From the NCBI RefSeq assembly GCF_019236475.1, contig NZ_JAFAIX010000009.1:310001-374000 (forward strand): DNA of 64,000 nt, written 5' to 3'. Below the pieces are notes generated by a model, which made no database searches, was not told where the DNA came from, and was given only the letters and a program-made list of their open reading frames with translations. This document shows, in pieces, positions 53,264-62,213 of the stretch. The translations under genes were made by a program, and so were the position numbers. How positions within the stretch are numbered: position 1 is the stretch's first letter; each line of letters begins with the position of its first letter. This DNA is from Chitinophaga sp. (GTDB lineage: Bacteria; Bacteroidota; Bacteroidia; Chitinophagales; Chitinophagaceae).

Positions 53264-54043
53264 TTATTTCATGCTTTCGGCAATGATTTCGGCTAGGTCC
53301 AGTACCTGTACGGTATCTTCCTTGCCGGCTTCCTTCACACCGTCTGTGAGCATGGTCATACAGAAAGGACAGTTGGAGGCTACTACGGAAGCACCGGTTT
53401 CCACGGCTTCCCGGCCACGCTCAAAGTTGACACGGTCCGTACCTTTTTCCTCCTCCTTGAACATCTGCGCTCCACCGGCTCCACAGCAAAGACCTTTACT
53501 GCGACAGCGTTTCATCTCTATTAACTCGGCATCCAGTATTTCCAAGACTTTACGGGGCGCTTCATAGATATTATTCGCCCTGCCCAGGTAACAAGAATCA
53601 TGATAGGTGATTTTCTTACCCTTGAAGTTGCCGCCTTCTTTCAGTCGGATCTTCCCCTGGTCTATCAACTGTTGGAGATAGGTGGTATGGTGAATCACTT
53701 CATAATTACCACCCAGGGCAGGGTATTCATTTTTTATGGTGTTGAAGCAGTGAGGACAGGTCGTAACGATCTTCTTCACTTCATACATATTCAATACCTG
53801 GATATTGCTTTGGGCCATCATCTGGAAGATGAACTCGTTACCAGCGCGGCGTGCAGGATCGCCGGTGCAGCTTTCTTCTCTTCCCAGTACGGCAAATTTT
53901 ACCCCTACCTTATCCAGGATAGTGGCAAATGCCTTGGTTATCTTTTGTGTACGCTGATCGAAGCTGCTTGCACATCCCACCCAGAATAATACTTCCGGCG
54001 TTTCACTATTCGCGGCATATTCTGCCATTGTCTTTATATGCAT
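53264..54043 (-). CDS. Fe-S oxidoreductase with two CCG domains (HdrB/LutA-like)
   Basis: A 259-residue cytoplasmic protein with two cysteine-rich CCG-type domains. The first is spread over VLFWVGCASS, ESCTGDPARR and TCPHCFNT; the second over YHDSCYLGR, LCCGAGGAQM and NCPFCMTML. These motifs bind noncubane or other [4Fe-4S] clusters in HdrB, GlpC and LutA-like proteins. It lies 16 bases from the membrane Fe-S protein gene and probably forms its soluble partner in an electron-transfer complex. Donor and acceptor are unknown. Confidence 0.9.
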   Translation of the reverse strand: MHIKTMAEYAANSETPEVLFWVGCASSFDQRTQKITKAFATILDKVGVKFAVLGREESCTGDPARRAGNEFIFQMMAQSNIQVLNMYEVKKIVTTCPHCFNTIKNEYPALGGNYEVIHHTTYLQQLIDQGKIRLKEGGNFKGKKITYHDSCYLGRANNIYEAPRKVLEILDAELIEMKRCRSKGLCCGAGGAQMFKEEEKGTDRVNFERGREAVETGASVVASNCPFCMTMLTDGVKEAGKEDTVQVLDLAEIIAESMK

Positions 54044-54059
54044 CGGGAGATTTTTAAAA

Positions 54060-55382
54060 TTAACTATTCATTTCTTGGATCCATTGCTCACGGTCGTCTG
54101 GACCGAATTTCCATGGCGCCATGTTATTCTCGATGTTGCTGAACATGCCGGTCCATTCTGCCGGTGCGCTGGATTCTTCCATTACGAGGTAACGGCGCAG
54201 TTGGAGAATGATATCAAGAGGACTGATACTTACCGGGCATTCTTCCACACAGGCGTTGCAGGTAGTGCAGGCGCGCAGTTCTTCTTCCGTGATATAGTTA
54301 CGCAATAAGGTTTTGCCATCATCTTGGAAACTACCATTGGCTTTGATATTCTGACCTACTTCGGCTACACGGTCGCGGGTGTCCATCATGATTTTACGGG
54401 GAGACAACAGCTTCCCGGTCTGGTTAGCTGGACATGCAGCAGAGCACCTACCGCACTCGGTACAGCTATACGCATCTAGTAAGTTTTTCCAGGTAAGATC
54501 CTGTACATCCTTGGCGCCGAATTTCGGAATAACATCGGAAGCAGGTGCTTCGGAAGCCAGTTCCGGTTGGAGCATCGTTTTTACTTCATGCTGGATGGCA
54601 GGCATATTTTCCATTTCGCCCTTTGGTTCCAGGTTGGCATAATAGGCATTGGGAAATGCCAGGATAATATGCAAGTGTTTGGAATAGGGGAGATAGTTGA
54701 GGAAAGCCAGTACGCCGAGAATATGCATCCACCAGCAGCCACGCTCGATACCGATAACGGTGCTATCAGACATGCCGTGGAATACGGAGGCGAAATTATT
54801 GCTAATCCAGAAAGCGCCAGTAGGAATATAGTGCTCTACACCGCGCGCTTGCAGGTTTTGATCTGCCGCATTCATGGTGAGAAACAAGCACATTAATACG
54901 ATTTCGGTAATAAGGATATAATTGGCGTCGGACCGTGGCCATCCGTCCAGATCATGGCTGGCGAATCGTTTCAGTTTGATAATATTCCTGCGGATCAGGA
55001 AAATAGCACAACCCAGGATTACCAGAACAGCCAGGATCTCGAAAAGTCCTATCAGTACAGGGTAGAGGCTTCCTAATACGTTAACGAATAAACGATGCTG
55101 TCCCAAAATACCATCCAGGATGATCTCCAGGATTTCCAGGTTAATAATGATGAAGCCCGCATACACGAAGAAGTGCAGCACCGCTACCAAGGGGTTACGG
55201 AACATTTTCTTCTGACCGAAAGCCAGTAATAGCACGTTTTTCCAACGTTGATTCGGCTGGTCCGAAAGATCCGTATCCCGCCCCAGCAGTATGTTTTTCC
55301 TGATCTGGCGCACCTGTAGGGAGAACAGGTAAACGGCTATCCCAAAGGCAATTACAAATAACAACTCTTGTACAATTCGCAT
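54060..55382 (-). CDS. Membrane Fe-S oxidoreductase (nitrate-reductase-gamma-like plus 2[4Fe-4S])
   Basis: A 440-residue protein. The N-terminal 250 residues hold about five to six membrane helices with His70, His220 and His236 as possible haem b ligands, like NarI/HdrE/DsrM. The C-terminal part binds two [4Fe-4S] clusters: C307-x2-C310-x2-C313-x3-C317 and C372-x2-C375-x2-C378-x3-C382. Together with the CCG-domain protein it resembles HdrDE or DsrMK. It likely links the quinone pool to a soluble thiol or electron carrier. It is the first gene of a long minus-strand run. Confidence 0.9.
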   Translation of the reverse strand: MRIVQELLFVIAFGIAVYLFSLQVRQIRKNILLGRDTDLSDQPNQRWKNVLLLAFGQKKMFRNPLVAVLHFFVYAGFIIINLEILEIILDGILGQHRLFVNVLGSLYPVLIGLFEILAVLVILGCAIFLIRRNIIKLKRFASHDLDGWPRSDANYILITEIVLMCLFLTMNAADQNLQARGVEHYIPTGAFWISNNFASVFHGMSDSTVIGIERGCWWMHILGVLAFLNYLPYSKHLHIILAFPNAYYANLEPKGEMENMPAIQHEVKTMLQPELASEAPASDVIPKFGAKDVQDLTWKNLLDAYSCTECGRCSAACPANQTGKLLSPRKIMMDTRDRVAEVGQNIKANGSFQDDGKTLLRNYITEEELRACTTCNACVEECPVSISPLDIILQLRRYLVMEESSAPAEWTGMFSNIENNMAPWKFGPDDREQWIQEMNS

Positions 55383-55448
55383 TATTTCAGATTTGACTCC
55401 CTAATTTATGTTTTTTTTCGTTCGTAGAACGCAGATGGGTATTTTCAC

Positions 55449-55456
55449 TATTTTTG
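55449..55456 (+). promoter_or_regulatory. -7 element just before the phosphoribosyltransferase gene
   Basis: TATTTTTG is an exact TAnnTTTG match, ending four bases before the ATG at 55461. If used, the transcript would be leaderless or nearly so. No good -33 element was seen. Confidence 0.4.
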
Positions 55457-55460
55457 ATGT

Positions 55461-55955
55461 ATGGAAAGGAATGTAATTCTTACACAGGATATCATACAAA
55501 AGAAATTAGAGCGCATCGCTTATGAAATATATGAACATAACAGCGATGGCGAAGAAATCATCCTGGCAGGTATCTGGGAAAGAGGGCTGAATATTGCCCG
55601 TAAAATTGCGGATATACTGCAACAGATCTCTCCGCTGAAACCTCGTATCATTGAACTGCGATTGGATAAACAACAACCAAGTGAAGTTACTGTTTCAGAG
55701 CAGGTGGACTTCAATGGCAAGGTGGTAGTGGTAATCGATGATGTGGCGAACTCCGGACGTACCATGCTGTATGCCCTCAAACCTTTGCTGGCGTACCTCC
55801 CGCTGAAAATTCAGACGGCGGTACTGGTAGACAGAAAACATAAATCATTCCCGCTGTCGGTAGATTTTGTGGGTTTCTCGCTGGCAACTACCCTCCAAGA
55901 AAATGTAATAGTGGAAACGGAAGGTAGTGAAATCGTGTCTGCCTACTTAAAATAA
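55461..55955 (+). CDS. PRTase-family phosphoribosyltransferase (PyrR-like)
   Basis: A 164-residue type I phosphoribosyltransferase. The PRPP loop is VVVVIDDVANSGRT (88-101), where the Asp-Asp pair contacts the ribose, and IILAGIWERGLNIA (33-46) is the pyrophosphate-binding region. The layout resembles PyrR and related uracil/hypoxanthine enzymes, and PyrR-like members can be enzymes or regulators. No pyr operon is nearby, so the base specificity is open. A terminator follows at 55981. Confidence 0.88.
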   Translation: MERNVILTQDIIQKKLERIAYEIYEHNSDGEEIILAGIWERGLNIARKIADILQQISPLKPRIIELRLDKQQPSEVTVSEQVDFNGKVVVVIDDVANSGRTMLYALKPLLAYLPLKIQTAVLVDRKHKSFPLSVDFVGFSLATTLQENVIVETEGSEIVSAYLK

Positions 55956-55980
55956 TAATCAAGTAATTCTATGCATAATG

Positions 55981-56013
55981 ATCCGGTCATCTCTAGTGAC
56001 CGGATTTTTTATT
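55981..56013 (+). terminator. Terminator after the phosphoribosyltransferase gene
   Basis: ATCCGGTCA (55981-55989) pairs with TGACCGGAT (55997-56005), followed by TTTTTTATT. Confidence 0.9.
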
Positions 56014-56024
56014 GCCCCCTTTTT

Positions 56025-56963
56025 CTAGAAGTAAATGGGATGCAGGAACAATCGGCCTTTGCTGTCTAATTCCAGCGTAGGTGCTGGGAATTTCAGCATG
56101 TTCAATACTTGGAACATCACTTTTACCCCTTTCTTTTTCGTACGAATCCTGGTGAAATCCACATCTGGTGAAATATAGAACTGCCGGATACGGCCCATAT
56201 GCGTGTAGTCATAATGTTTACCATTGGTATCATCCCACCAGTTGACCGTACCGCCATACATATGCTCAGCGCCATAGCCTACAGAAATATTCAGCCAGCG
56301 CGGGAGGTTACTATTAGGTGCAAAAGAACGTAGGTTGACAGATAGCCAGTAGGTTTGGGCGTTATAATCCTTCAGGATTCTTTCCAGGAAACGTGTACCA
56401 AATAACTGGTTGGTTTTATCTTTTAATACCGGATCATCATATCTGCCGGGATGGGCACTGAATTTAATCTGGATACGTTGTTCATTCCAAGCCAATTCTT
56501 GACTGATCAGCATGGCGGAGCCAATAGTATTGGCGCCCATATCTCCCCAGGAGAAGCCCCATTCACTGGAATAGCCATCTAGTATTTCTATTACAGACTG
56601 ATAGGCGAGGCCACTCAATCCGCCGATCCATATTTGTTTTTTTCTTGGAAGTCCAGACCAGCGCCACATTTCGCGGCTATATTTCCCAATGAAATAAGCA
56701 CTGAAAATATGCCCCATTTTGTCCATCTGGTTCCACTCGTTCATATCATTGAAGAAATGGAAATTACTTCTGGGATAGTCTTTATACCAGGCAGCATTGA
56801 GGGCGATGAGACTAGTACCATACATTGCAGCAGTAGCGCCGCTAAGAATGGCCACTCGTCTTGGAATGGTAGTATCGGGAATGGTAGTAAAGGAAACTTT
56901 TTGCTGAGCGTAGCTAAAATGCAGCAAGAAGAGGATAGGTAATATGCACAGGATACGTTTCAT
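56025..56963 (-). CDS. DUF2279-family exported/membrane protein
   Basis: A 312-residue protein with a signal peptide ending at SYAQQ (about 19). The YFNDMNEW-like FHFFNDMNEWNQMDKMGHIFSAY segment (68-90), the following IEILDGYSSEWGFSWGDMGAN and the C-terminal PAPTLELDSKGRLFLHPIYF fit DUF2279, a Bacteroidota family with no assigned function. Two or three hydrophobic stretches suggest membrane association, and the C-terminus ends in Phe like an outer-membrane protein. It follows the phosphohexomutase gene across a terminator. Confidence 0.82.
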   Translation of the reverse strand: MKRILCILPILFLLHFSYAQQKVSFTTIPDTTIPRRVAILSGATAAMYGTSLIALNAAWYKDYPRSNFHFFNDMNEWNQMDKMGHIFSAYFIGKYSREMWRWSGLPRKKQIWIGGLSGLAYQSVIEILDGYSSEWGFSWGDMGANTIGSAMLISQELAWNEQRIQIKFSAHPGRYDDPVLKDKTNQLFGTRFLERILKDYNAQTYWLSVNLRSFAPNSNLPRWLNISVGYGAEHMYGGTVNWWDDTNGKHYDYTHMGRIRQFYISPDVDFTRIRTKKKGVKVMFQVLNMLKFPAPTLELDSKGRLFLHPIYF

Positions 56964-56970
56964 GCTGCAT

Positions 56971-57003
56971 TGAAAAACCGCAGCCCATGCGGACTGCGGT
57001 TCT
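56971..57003 (-). terminator. Terminator of the phosphohexomutase gene
   Basis: AACCGCAG (56976-56983) pairs with CTGCGGTT (56994-57001); on the minus strand a short T-run follows. Confidence 0.8.
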
Positions 57004-57017
57004 AAAGGTGTTTTTGC

Positions 57018-58742
57018 TTATTTCAGATGCATGTCCGAAATAATGCCATTTATTTTTGCTTCCAGTTCAGCGGTTACGGCGTCGTAATCAGCAACACTTT
57101 GCAGGGTTGTATTTACGCTGAAATAGAATTTAATTTTAGGTTCCGTACCGGAAGGACGGGCAGAAATTTTGCTACCGTCGGCCAGTACAAACTGCAATAC
57201 ATTGGATTTAGGCAGGTCGATCGGTTTGATTTCGCCTGTTTTGATATCCTTGATTTGTTTCAGTTGGTAATCGTACATCATTACCACTGGAGAGCCATTG
57301 ATAGCAGTAGGAGGGTTTTCCCTGTAGCCGCGCATCATTTCAGCAATTTCGTCGGCACCTCTCATTCCTTTTTTAGTGATAGAGATCAGTGATTCCAGGT
57401 AATAGCCGTATTTAATATAAATGCTGAGCAGTTGTTCGAAGAGGGTTTTGCCCTTGCTACGTGCTACTGCCGCCATTTCGCAGATCATTGCTACCGCAGA
57501 CACGGCGTCCTTGTCCCGCACCCTGTCGCCAATCATAGTACCATAAGATTCCTCACCACCACAGATGAATTTTTCTTTAGGTTCTTTATTGCGGATCAGT
57601 TCTGCGATCCATTTGAAGCCGGTAAGTACGTTATAGCAATTAATATTATTCTGTGCAGCAAATACATCGATCAGATCGGAGGTTACGACTGTTTTGCAGA
57701 CGAAATCTTCTGGTCTGGCGAGGCCTTTTTCTTTACGGCCTTCGATGATATAGTTGAAGAGGAGCGCTGCGGTTTGGTTACCATTGAGCAGGATCCATTT
57801 GCCATGGAGATCTTTAACGGCAATGCCTACACGGTCAGCGTCAGGGTCTGTACCGAGGAGGATATCCGCATCTATTGCCTCGGCTTTTTTCAGGCCAAGA
57901 CTCATCGCTTCTGCTTCTTCTGGGTTAGGATATACCACAGTAGGGAAGTTGCCATCTGGAGTGGCTTGTTCTTCTACAATGTTTACGTTGGTAAAGCCGT
58001 AACGTTTGAGGATTTCCGGTACCATGGTAATACCAGTACCGTGAATAGGCGTATAAACGATTTTCAGGTCGTGCTGTTGTTTGCAGATTTCCGGGTTGAT
58101 GCTCAGGGCCTGGAGTTCCTGGAGGTAAGCCTCGTCAATGTCTTTACCGATGATGGTAATATTGGCTTCGCCGCCGGTCCACTTTACTTCAGCCGGAGAA
58201 GTGATTTTCTCTACTTCGCGGATAACGTTTTTATCGTGAGGAGGTACCAGTTGGGCGCCATCATTCCAGTAAGCTTTGTAACCGTTGTACTCCCTTGGGT
58301 TATGGGAAGCAGTACATACTACACCGCCTTGGCAGTGCAGGTGACGGATGGTGAAAGACAGTTCCGGTGTAGGGCGGAGGCTTTCAAACAGGTATACTTT
58401 GATGCCATTGGCAGCGAAAACGTTGGCAGCGGTTTCTGCAAAGAAACGGGAATTGTTGCGACTGTCGTGCGCCAGTGCTACCTTAATCTCTCCTTCAAAG
58501 CTCTGTTTCAGGTAGTTGGCAAACCCTTGGGTAGCCATACCAACGGTATATTTATTCATCCGGTTGGTACCAACGCCCATAATGCCACGAAGGCCACCAG
58601 TCCCGAATTCGAGGTTACGGTAAAAAGCTTCTGTTAGGTCATCAGGGTTTTCAGCCTCCATTTTCTTAATGGTGGCAACGGTTTCCGCATCGTAGTTACC
58701 GTTGAGCCATTGGGCTACTTTGTTTTGAATATTGATATCCAT
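57018..58742 (-). CDS. Phosphoglucomutase/phosphomannomutase (alpha-D-phosphohexomutase)
   Basis: A 574-residue enzyme that interconverts hexose 1- and 6-phosphates. The start at 58742 (MDINIQNK) matches the family; Met at 58748 is an alternative, and the open frame continues upstream into pcm's start region, which is not expected to be translated. The active-site Ser146 lies in VCTASHNPREYNG, the metal loop is GTDPDADRVG, the sugar loop CGGEESYGTM, and the phosphate-binding RPSGTEPKIKFY near the end. All four loops are intact. Length suits the long PGM2-like type. Confidence 0.95.
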   Translation of the reverse strand: MDINIQNKVAQWLNGNYDAETVATIKKMEAENPDDLTEAFYRNLEFGTGGLRGIMGVGTNRMNKYTVGMATQGFANYLKQSFEGEIKVALAHDSRNNSRFFAETAANVFAANGIKVYLFESLRPTPELSFTIRHLHCQGGVVCTASHNPREYNGYKAYWNDGAQLVPPHDKNVIREVEKITSPAEVKWTGGEANITIIGKDIDEAYLQELQALSINPEICKQQHDLKIVYTPIHGTGITMVPEILKRYGFTNVNIVEEQATPDGNFPTVVYPNPEEAEAMSLGLKKAEAIDADILLGTDPDADRVGIAVKDLHGKWILLNGNQTAALLFNYIIEGRKEKGLARPEDFVCKTVVTSDLIDVFAAQNNINCYNVLTGFKWIAELIRNKEPKEKFICGGEESYGTMIGDRVRDKDAVSAVAMICEMAAVARSKGKTLFEQLLSIYIKYGYYLESLISITKKGMRGADEIAEMMRGYRENPPTAINGSPVVMMYDYQLKQIKDIKTGEIKPIDLPKSNVLQFVLADGSKISARPSGTEPKIKFYFSVNTTLQSVADYDAVTAELEAKINGIISDMHLK

Positions 58743-58834
58743 GGTCATCAGTTTTTTTATGGACTGGGAGGTCCAAATGGAGTGTAAAGTAAAAATAAAA
58801 AAACCAATGTGTGAAATTCCAATTCGGGATTTCA

Positions 58835-58863
58835 TTGAAAATCCCAGGTATTGGTTAAATTTG
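58835..58863 (+). promoter_or_regulatory. Promoter overlapping the 5' edge of pcm
   Basis: TTG (58835-58837), an 18-base spacer and TAAATTTG (58856-58863) match the Bacteroidota consensus. The -7 box ends five bases before the ATG at 58869, predicting a leaderless or near-leaderless transcript. Confidence 0.55.
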
Positions 58864-58868
58864 TGATT

Positions 58869-59522
58869 ATGAGGCGGTATGAAGATACTTACAAACAAAA
58901 AGGACTACGCAGACAATTAGTTGATAGTATCCGTCAGAAGGGAATTACAGATGAGAATGTCCTGGCGGCTATCGGCAATATCCCGAGGCATTTCTTCCTT
59001 GATACGGCTTTTGAAGGTATTGCCTATGAAGACCGTGCCTTTCCTATCGGTGAGGGACAAACGATTTCCCAGCCATACACGGTAGCTTACCAGACCCAAC
59101 TGCTGGAAATCAAGCCTTACGAAAAAGTCCTTGAAATAGGTACAGGAAGTGCCTATCAGGCCTGTGTGCTCGCCGAACTCAAAGCGAATGTGTTTACTAT
59201 TGAACGGCAGAAAAGGCTTTTCGATCATGTAAAGCAATTCCAGTTCAAGTCAAAATATCCCAATCTTCGCTGTTTCTATGGCGATGGCTATGAAGGCCTG
59301 CCTTCTTATGCTCCTTTCGATAAAATCCTTGTTACTGCTGCCGCTCCGGCCATCCCGGAAAAATTACTGCAGCAGTTGAAAGTTGGCGGTAAAATGGTGA
59401 TCCCTGTTGGCGGCCAAGACGTACAACGTATGCTGCGGATTACCAAAATCAACGATACTGATTTCGATCAGGAGCTGTTCGATAACTTCACTTTCGTACC
59501 TATGCTCTCCGGCAAAAGATAA
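58869..59522 (+). CDS. pcm: Protein-L-isoaspartate O-methyltransferase
   Basis: A 217-residue SAM-dependent methyltransferase that repairs isoaspartyl residues. The start is the ATG at 58869, giving MRRYEDTYKQKGLR; the SAM motif is VLEIGTGSAYQACVLAEL (87-104), preceded by QTISQPYTVAYQT, and followed by DKILVTAAAPAIPEKLLQQL. In the family the SAM motif normally reads GxGSGYxxA; here Ala replaces the second Gly (GTGSAYQ). It is divergent from the phosphohexomutase. Confidence 0.93.
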   Translation: MRRYEDTYKQKGLRRQLVDSIRQKGITDENVLAAIGNIPRHFFLDTAFEGIAYEDRAFPIGEGQTISQPYTVAYQTQLLEIKPYEKVLEIGTGSAYQACVLAELKANVFTIERQKRLFDHVKQFQFKSKYPNLRCFYGDGYEGLPSYAPFDKILVTAAAPAIPEKLLQQLKVGGKMVIPVGGQDVQRMLRITKINDTDFDQELFDNFTFVPMLSGKR

Positions 59523-59560
59523 AGCCTGCCAACATATTGCAGATGCCGGCAGGCAGTAGT
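59522..59560 (+). terminator. Weak hairpin after pcm
   Basis: GCCTGCC (59524-59530) pairs with GGCAGGC (59548-59554) across a 17-base loop, followed by AGTAGTTTTA. It lies between convergent genes and is only a weak terminator candidate. Confidence 0.5.
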
Positions 59561-59561
59561 T

Positions 59562-62042
59562 TTATAATCGGCCTTTTTCTGCATTAGGCTTTGGTGCTTC
59601 CTCTTGCGGCTTTTCCTCTTCGTCGTCCTGGCGCTTTTTCTTCTTGAAAAGGTTCGGGTCCATTTTGCCAAAACGGTAACGGACATTTAGGCGGATGAAG
59701 CGGGTAGCACGTTTGCGGTCATAGTCCTGTATGAAAGTAGGCGTCACATAGTGACTATTGTACTGTTGGGTATTCAACAGATCGGAGACATTCACTGCTA
59801 CCACCAGCCTGTTGTTCTTCAGGAATTCCTTTCTTACGCCCAGGTCAATACCGTTCATGGCTTTAAAGGTTCCCTGCGGCTGTATACGTGGTGAACGATA
59901 ATGTCCGCTGAGTTCTATATTGAAACGCTCTGGCAAACGGAACTGCATGTTGCCACTCAATCCATAAGTGAAGTTCTCGTTGTGAATGGTCACACTTTCA
60001 ATCTTATTATACTCCAGGTTCAGATTGGAATTGAATTTCCACCATTTAACGATCTTCCAACTATAAGAGAAATTAGCGCCCATATTCTGACTGGTGGCCA
60101 GGTTCATTGGGCGAGTAGTAGTCACGCCACTGATCGTATCAAGGGTACTGATGCGGTCAATATTATCATTCGTCTGCGCAAAATAAATACCTGTGCTCAG
60201 GTAATTATTCGTTTTTGGATACCAGGCAGAATAGTTCATTTCGAACTTATGCGTTAACGCGGAACGCAGATCTGGGTTACCAGTGCGGATATTCTGCGGA
60301 TCGGAGTTGTTGATGTAAGGCAGCAACTGATCGAAGTTTGGTCGGTCTATCCTGGTAGAATAGTTAAACACCAAGTTCTGATTCTGGTTCTTAGGCAGAT
60401 TATACTTCAGGAATACGCTCGGAAATATGTTAAAGAAAGACCGATTTACACGGGAGCTTTTTGTAAAGGAATAGCCACGGAGATACGATTGCTCTGCCCT
60501 CGCGCCTACTTGGTAACCAAGATTACCCAATGCATTGGCAAAGTTGAAATAACCTGCGTAGATGTCTTCCTCGTAATTATACTTATTGCTGAGCGACATA
60601 CTCTGGATAAAGGCCAGGCTGTCTCTATTATACAACATCGCTATATAATCATTCTCTATACTCCGCATCGTCGCTTTCACACCAGTTTCCAGCTTTCCTT
60701 TTTTACCAATTGGAGAGGTGTAGTCGGATTGCAGGTTCCAGAACTTATTCCCATTGCTACTTGTATTCTGCTGGTTGCCGGTACGATAGGCCGTGTCTAC
60801 ATTATGGTAAAAATAACTACTCAGATACTGGCTGTTGCCAGTACTGCCGTTATCACTATAGCTAACATATGCCGTCAGTTCCTGGTTGGGCTTTTTGTAA
60901 GTCCGTTTGTAACTCAGGCTGGTATTGTTATTATTGTTGTTATAGCGGCTGTTATTAGTCCGGATGCCGCTGGATAAAGGATTGTATTTCTCATCCAGGT
61001 TGTTGAGATTGATGTTTTCGTCCGTACCGCCGAAGCTATAATTCAGGCCCTGAGCGATGGTAATGGTATTGTGATCATCTAAGTAGTAATCGAATCCGAA
61101 GCGACCGCCATTGTTGCCGTTACGGTTATTATTCTCGCTGCGTTGGGTGAAATACCTGGTTTTACTGGTATCGGCAATGAGGTTTTCCCGATTGCTGAAG
61201 CCACTGCCGTTGAGGTCTTCATATCTACCGTTATAATTACCGAAGAAATTGAAGCGTCTCATGCGGAGACTCGCATTGGCGCTTCCATTTACCTGACCTC
61301 TGGAAGCCGCGCCAACATTGAACATCACGTTGTAACCGATGGCCTTATCTTTTTTCAACACGATATTGATAATACCGCCGCCACCTTGTGCTTCAAACTT
61401 GGCAGAAGGGTTATTAATCACTTCCACGCGGTCGATGCTTTCCGCTGGAATCATCTGCAGTGCTGTTTTTGCATCACCGAAGGGCGAGGGTTTGCCGTCT
61501 ACATAAATCGTAACACTCTTACCGCGAAGCGTCACGTTATCATCAATATCTACATCCACGCTAGGGATATTTTTCAGGATATCCGTACCAGTGCCACCTT
61601 CCGCATTGATCATATCGCCGGCATCAAATACCTGCCGGTCTATCTGCATGGAGAAGGAAGGCTTTTCTGCTTTCACTTCCACTGTACTTAATTCCTTGCC
61701 AGAGCGGTGCAGGTGCAAGGTTCCAACGAAGGCGCCCTTGCCTTCCACTACTTTAATGGCCTTCTCCAGTTTATCGTATCCCATGAAAGTGACACGCAAT
61801 ACATAGATGCCAGGATTAATATTAGTGAAACTGAAATTGCCACTGGCATTGGTATACATGCCGGTGACGACGGATGAATCGGAACTGTTGAGTACCACTA
61901 CCGAAGCCATTTCCACGGGTTTGGTAGTAGACAGGTCTACCACTTTCCCGTTCACTTTCGGTGGCGTGTGTGGCTGCGTTTGTGCATGAGCGTTACACAG
62001 CATACATAAAGTAGCAATCAACAGGGACAGTTTTTTTCGCAT
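59562..62042 (-). CDS. Outer-membrane beta-barrel receptor with carboxypeptidase-regulatory-like domain
   Basis: An 826-residue TonB-receptor-like protein. A signal peptide ends near NAHAQ (21). A carboxypeptidase-regulatory-like domain (VNGKVVDLSTTKPVEMASVVV, about 29-105) is followed by a plug (IDRQVFDAGDMINAEGGTGTD, IYVDGKPSPFGDAKTALQMIPAESIDRVEVINNPSAKF) and a barrel with many Asn-rich loops, ending in YRFGKMDPNLFKKKKRQDDE and a charged tail. The family (outer-membrane beta-barrel protein, OMP_b-brl type) has no SusD partner. It is adjacent to a paralogue. Confidence 0.9.
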   Translation of the reverse strand: MRKKLSLLIATLCMLCNAHAQTQPHTPPKVNGKVVDLSTTKPVEMASVVVLNSSDSSVVTGMYTNASGNFSFTNINPGIYVLRVTFMGYDKLEKAIKVVEGKGAFVGTLHLHRSGKELSTVEVKAEKPSFSMQIDRQVFDAGDMINAEGGTGTDILKNIPSVDVDIDDNVTLRGKSVTIYVDGKPSPFGDAKTALQMIPAESIDRVEVINNPSAKFEAQGGGGIINIVLKKDKAIGYNVMFNVGAASRGQVNGSANASLRMRRFNFFGNYNGRYEDLNGSGFSNRENLIADTSKTRYFTQRSENNNRNGNNGGRFGFDYYLDDHNTITIAQGLNYSFGGTDENINLNNLDEKYNPLSSGIRTNNSRYNNNNNNTSLSYKRTYKKPNQELTAYVSYSDNGSTGNSQYLSSYFYHNVDTAYRTGNQQNTSSNGNKFWNLQSDYTSPIGKKGKLETGVKATMRSIENDYIAMLYNRDSLAFIQSMSLSNKYNYEEDIYAGYFNFANALGNLGYQVGARAEQSYLRGYSFTKSSRVNRSFFNIFPSVFLKYNLPKNQNQNLVFNYSTRIDRPNFDQLLPYINNSDPQNIRTGNPDLRSALTHKFEMNYSAWYPKTNNYLSTGIYFAQTNDNIDRISTLDTISGVTTTRPMNLATSQNMGANFSYSWKIVKWWKFNSNLNLEYNKIESVTIHNENFTYGLSGNMQFRLPERFNIELSGHYRSPRIQPQGTFKAMNGIDLGVRKEFLKNNRLVVAVNVSDLLNTQQYNSHYVTPTFIQDYDRKRATRFIRLNVRYRFGKMDPNLFKKKKRQDDEEEKPQEEAPKPNAEKGRL

Positions 62043-62137
62043 GCAAGGGTACTTATACTAGCTCTTGTAATATTGGTTTGATGGCGTAAAACTAATAGGC
62101 GTATCGTTAAATAGTGTTTGTATGTGATGAGCGGCAA

Positions 62138-62188
62138 TCAAAAAATGATAGCCGGCGTTCCGCTATAGAAGCGGGTTGCCGGCTATTG
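62138..62188 (-). terminator. Terminator of the second outer-membrane receptor gene
   Basis: ATAGCCGGC (62148-62156) pairs with GCCGGCTAT (62178-62186) with further partial pairs inside; on the minus strand a T-rich run follows. Confidence 0.8.
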
Positions 62189-62213
62189 GTTGCATCCATC
62201 CTCTTTAATGATA

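Noticed and set aside
57432-58637. A 401-codon open frame antisense to the phosphohexomutase
   Set aside because: It lies wholly inside a gene with intact catalytic motifs, and its translation shows no recognisable domain. It is a by-product of codon bias.
58743-58898. Extended N-terminus of the phosphohexomutase
   Set aside because: The extra residues would overlap pcm and its promoter, and the family begins at MDINIQ; the open frame upstream is incidental.
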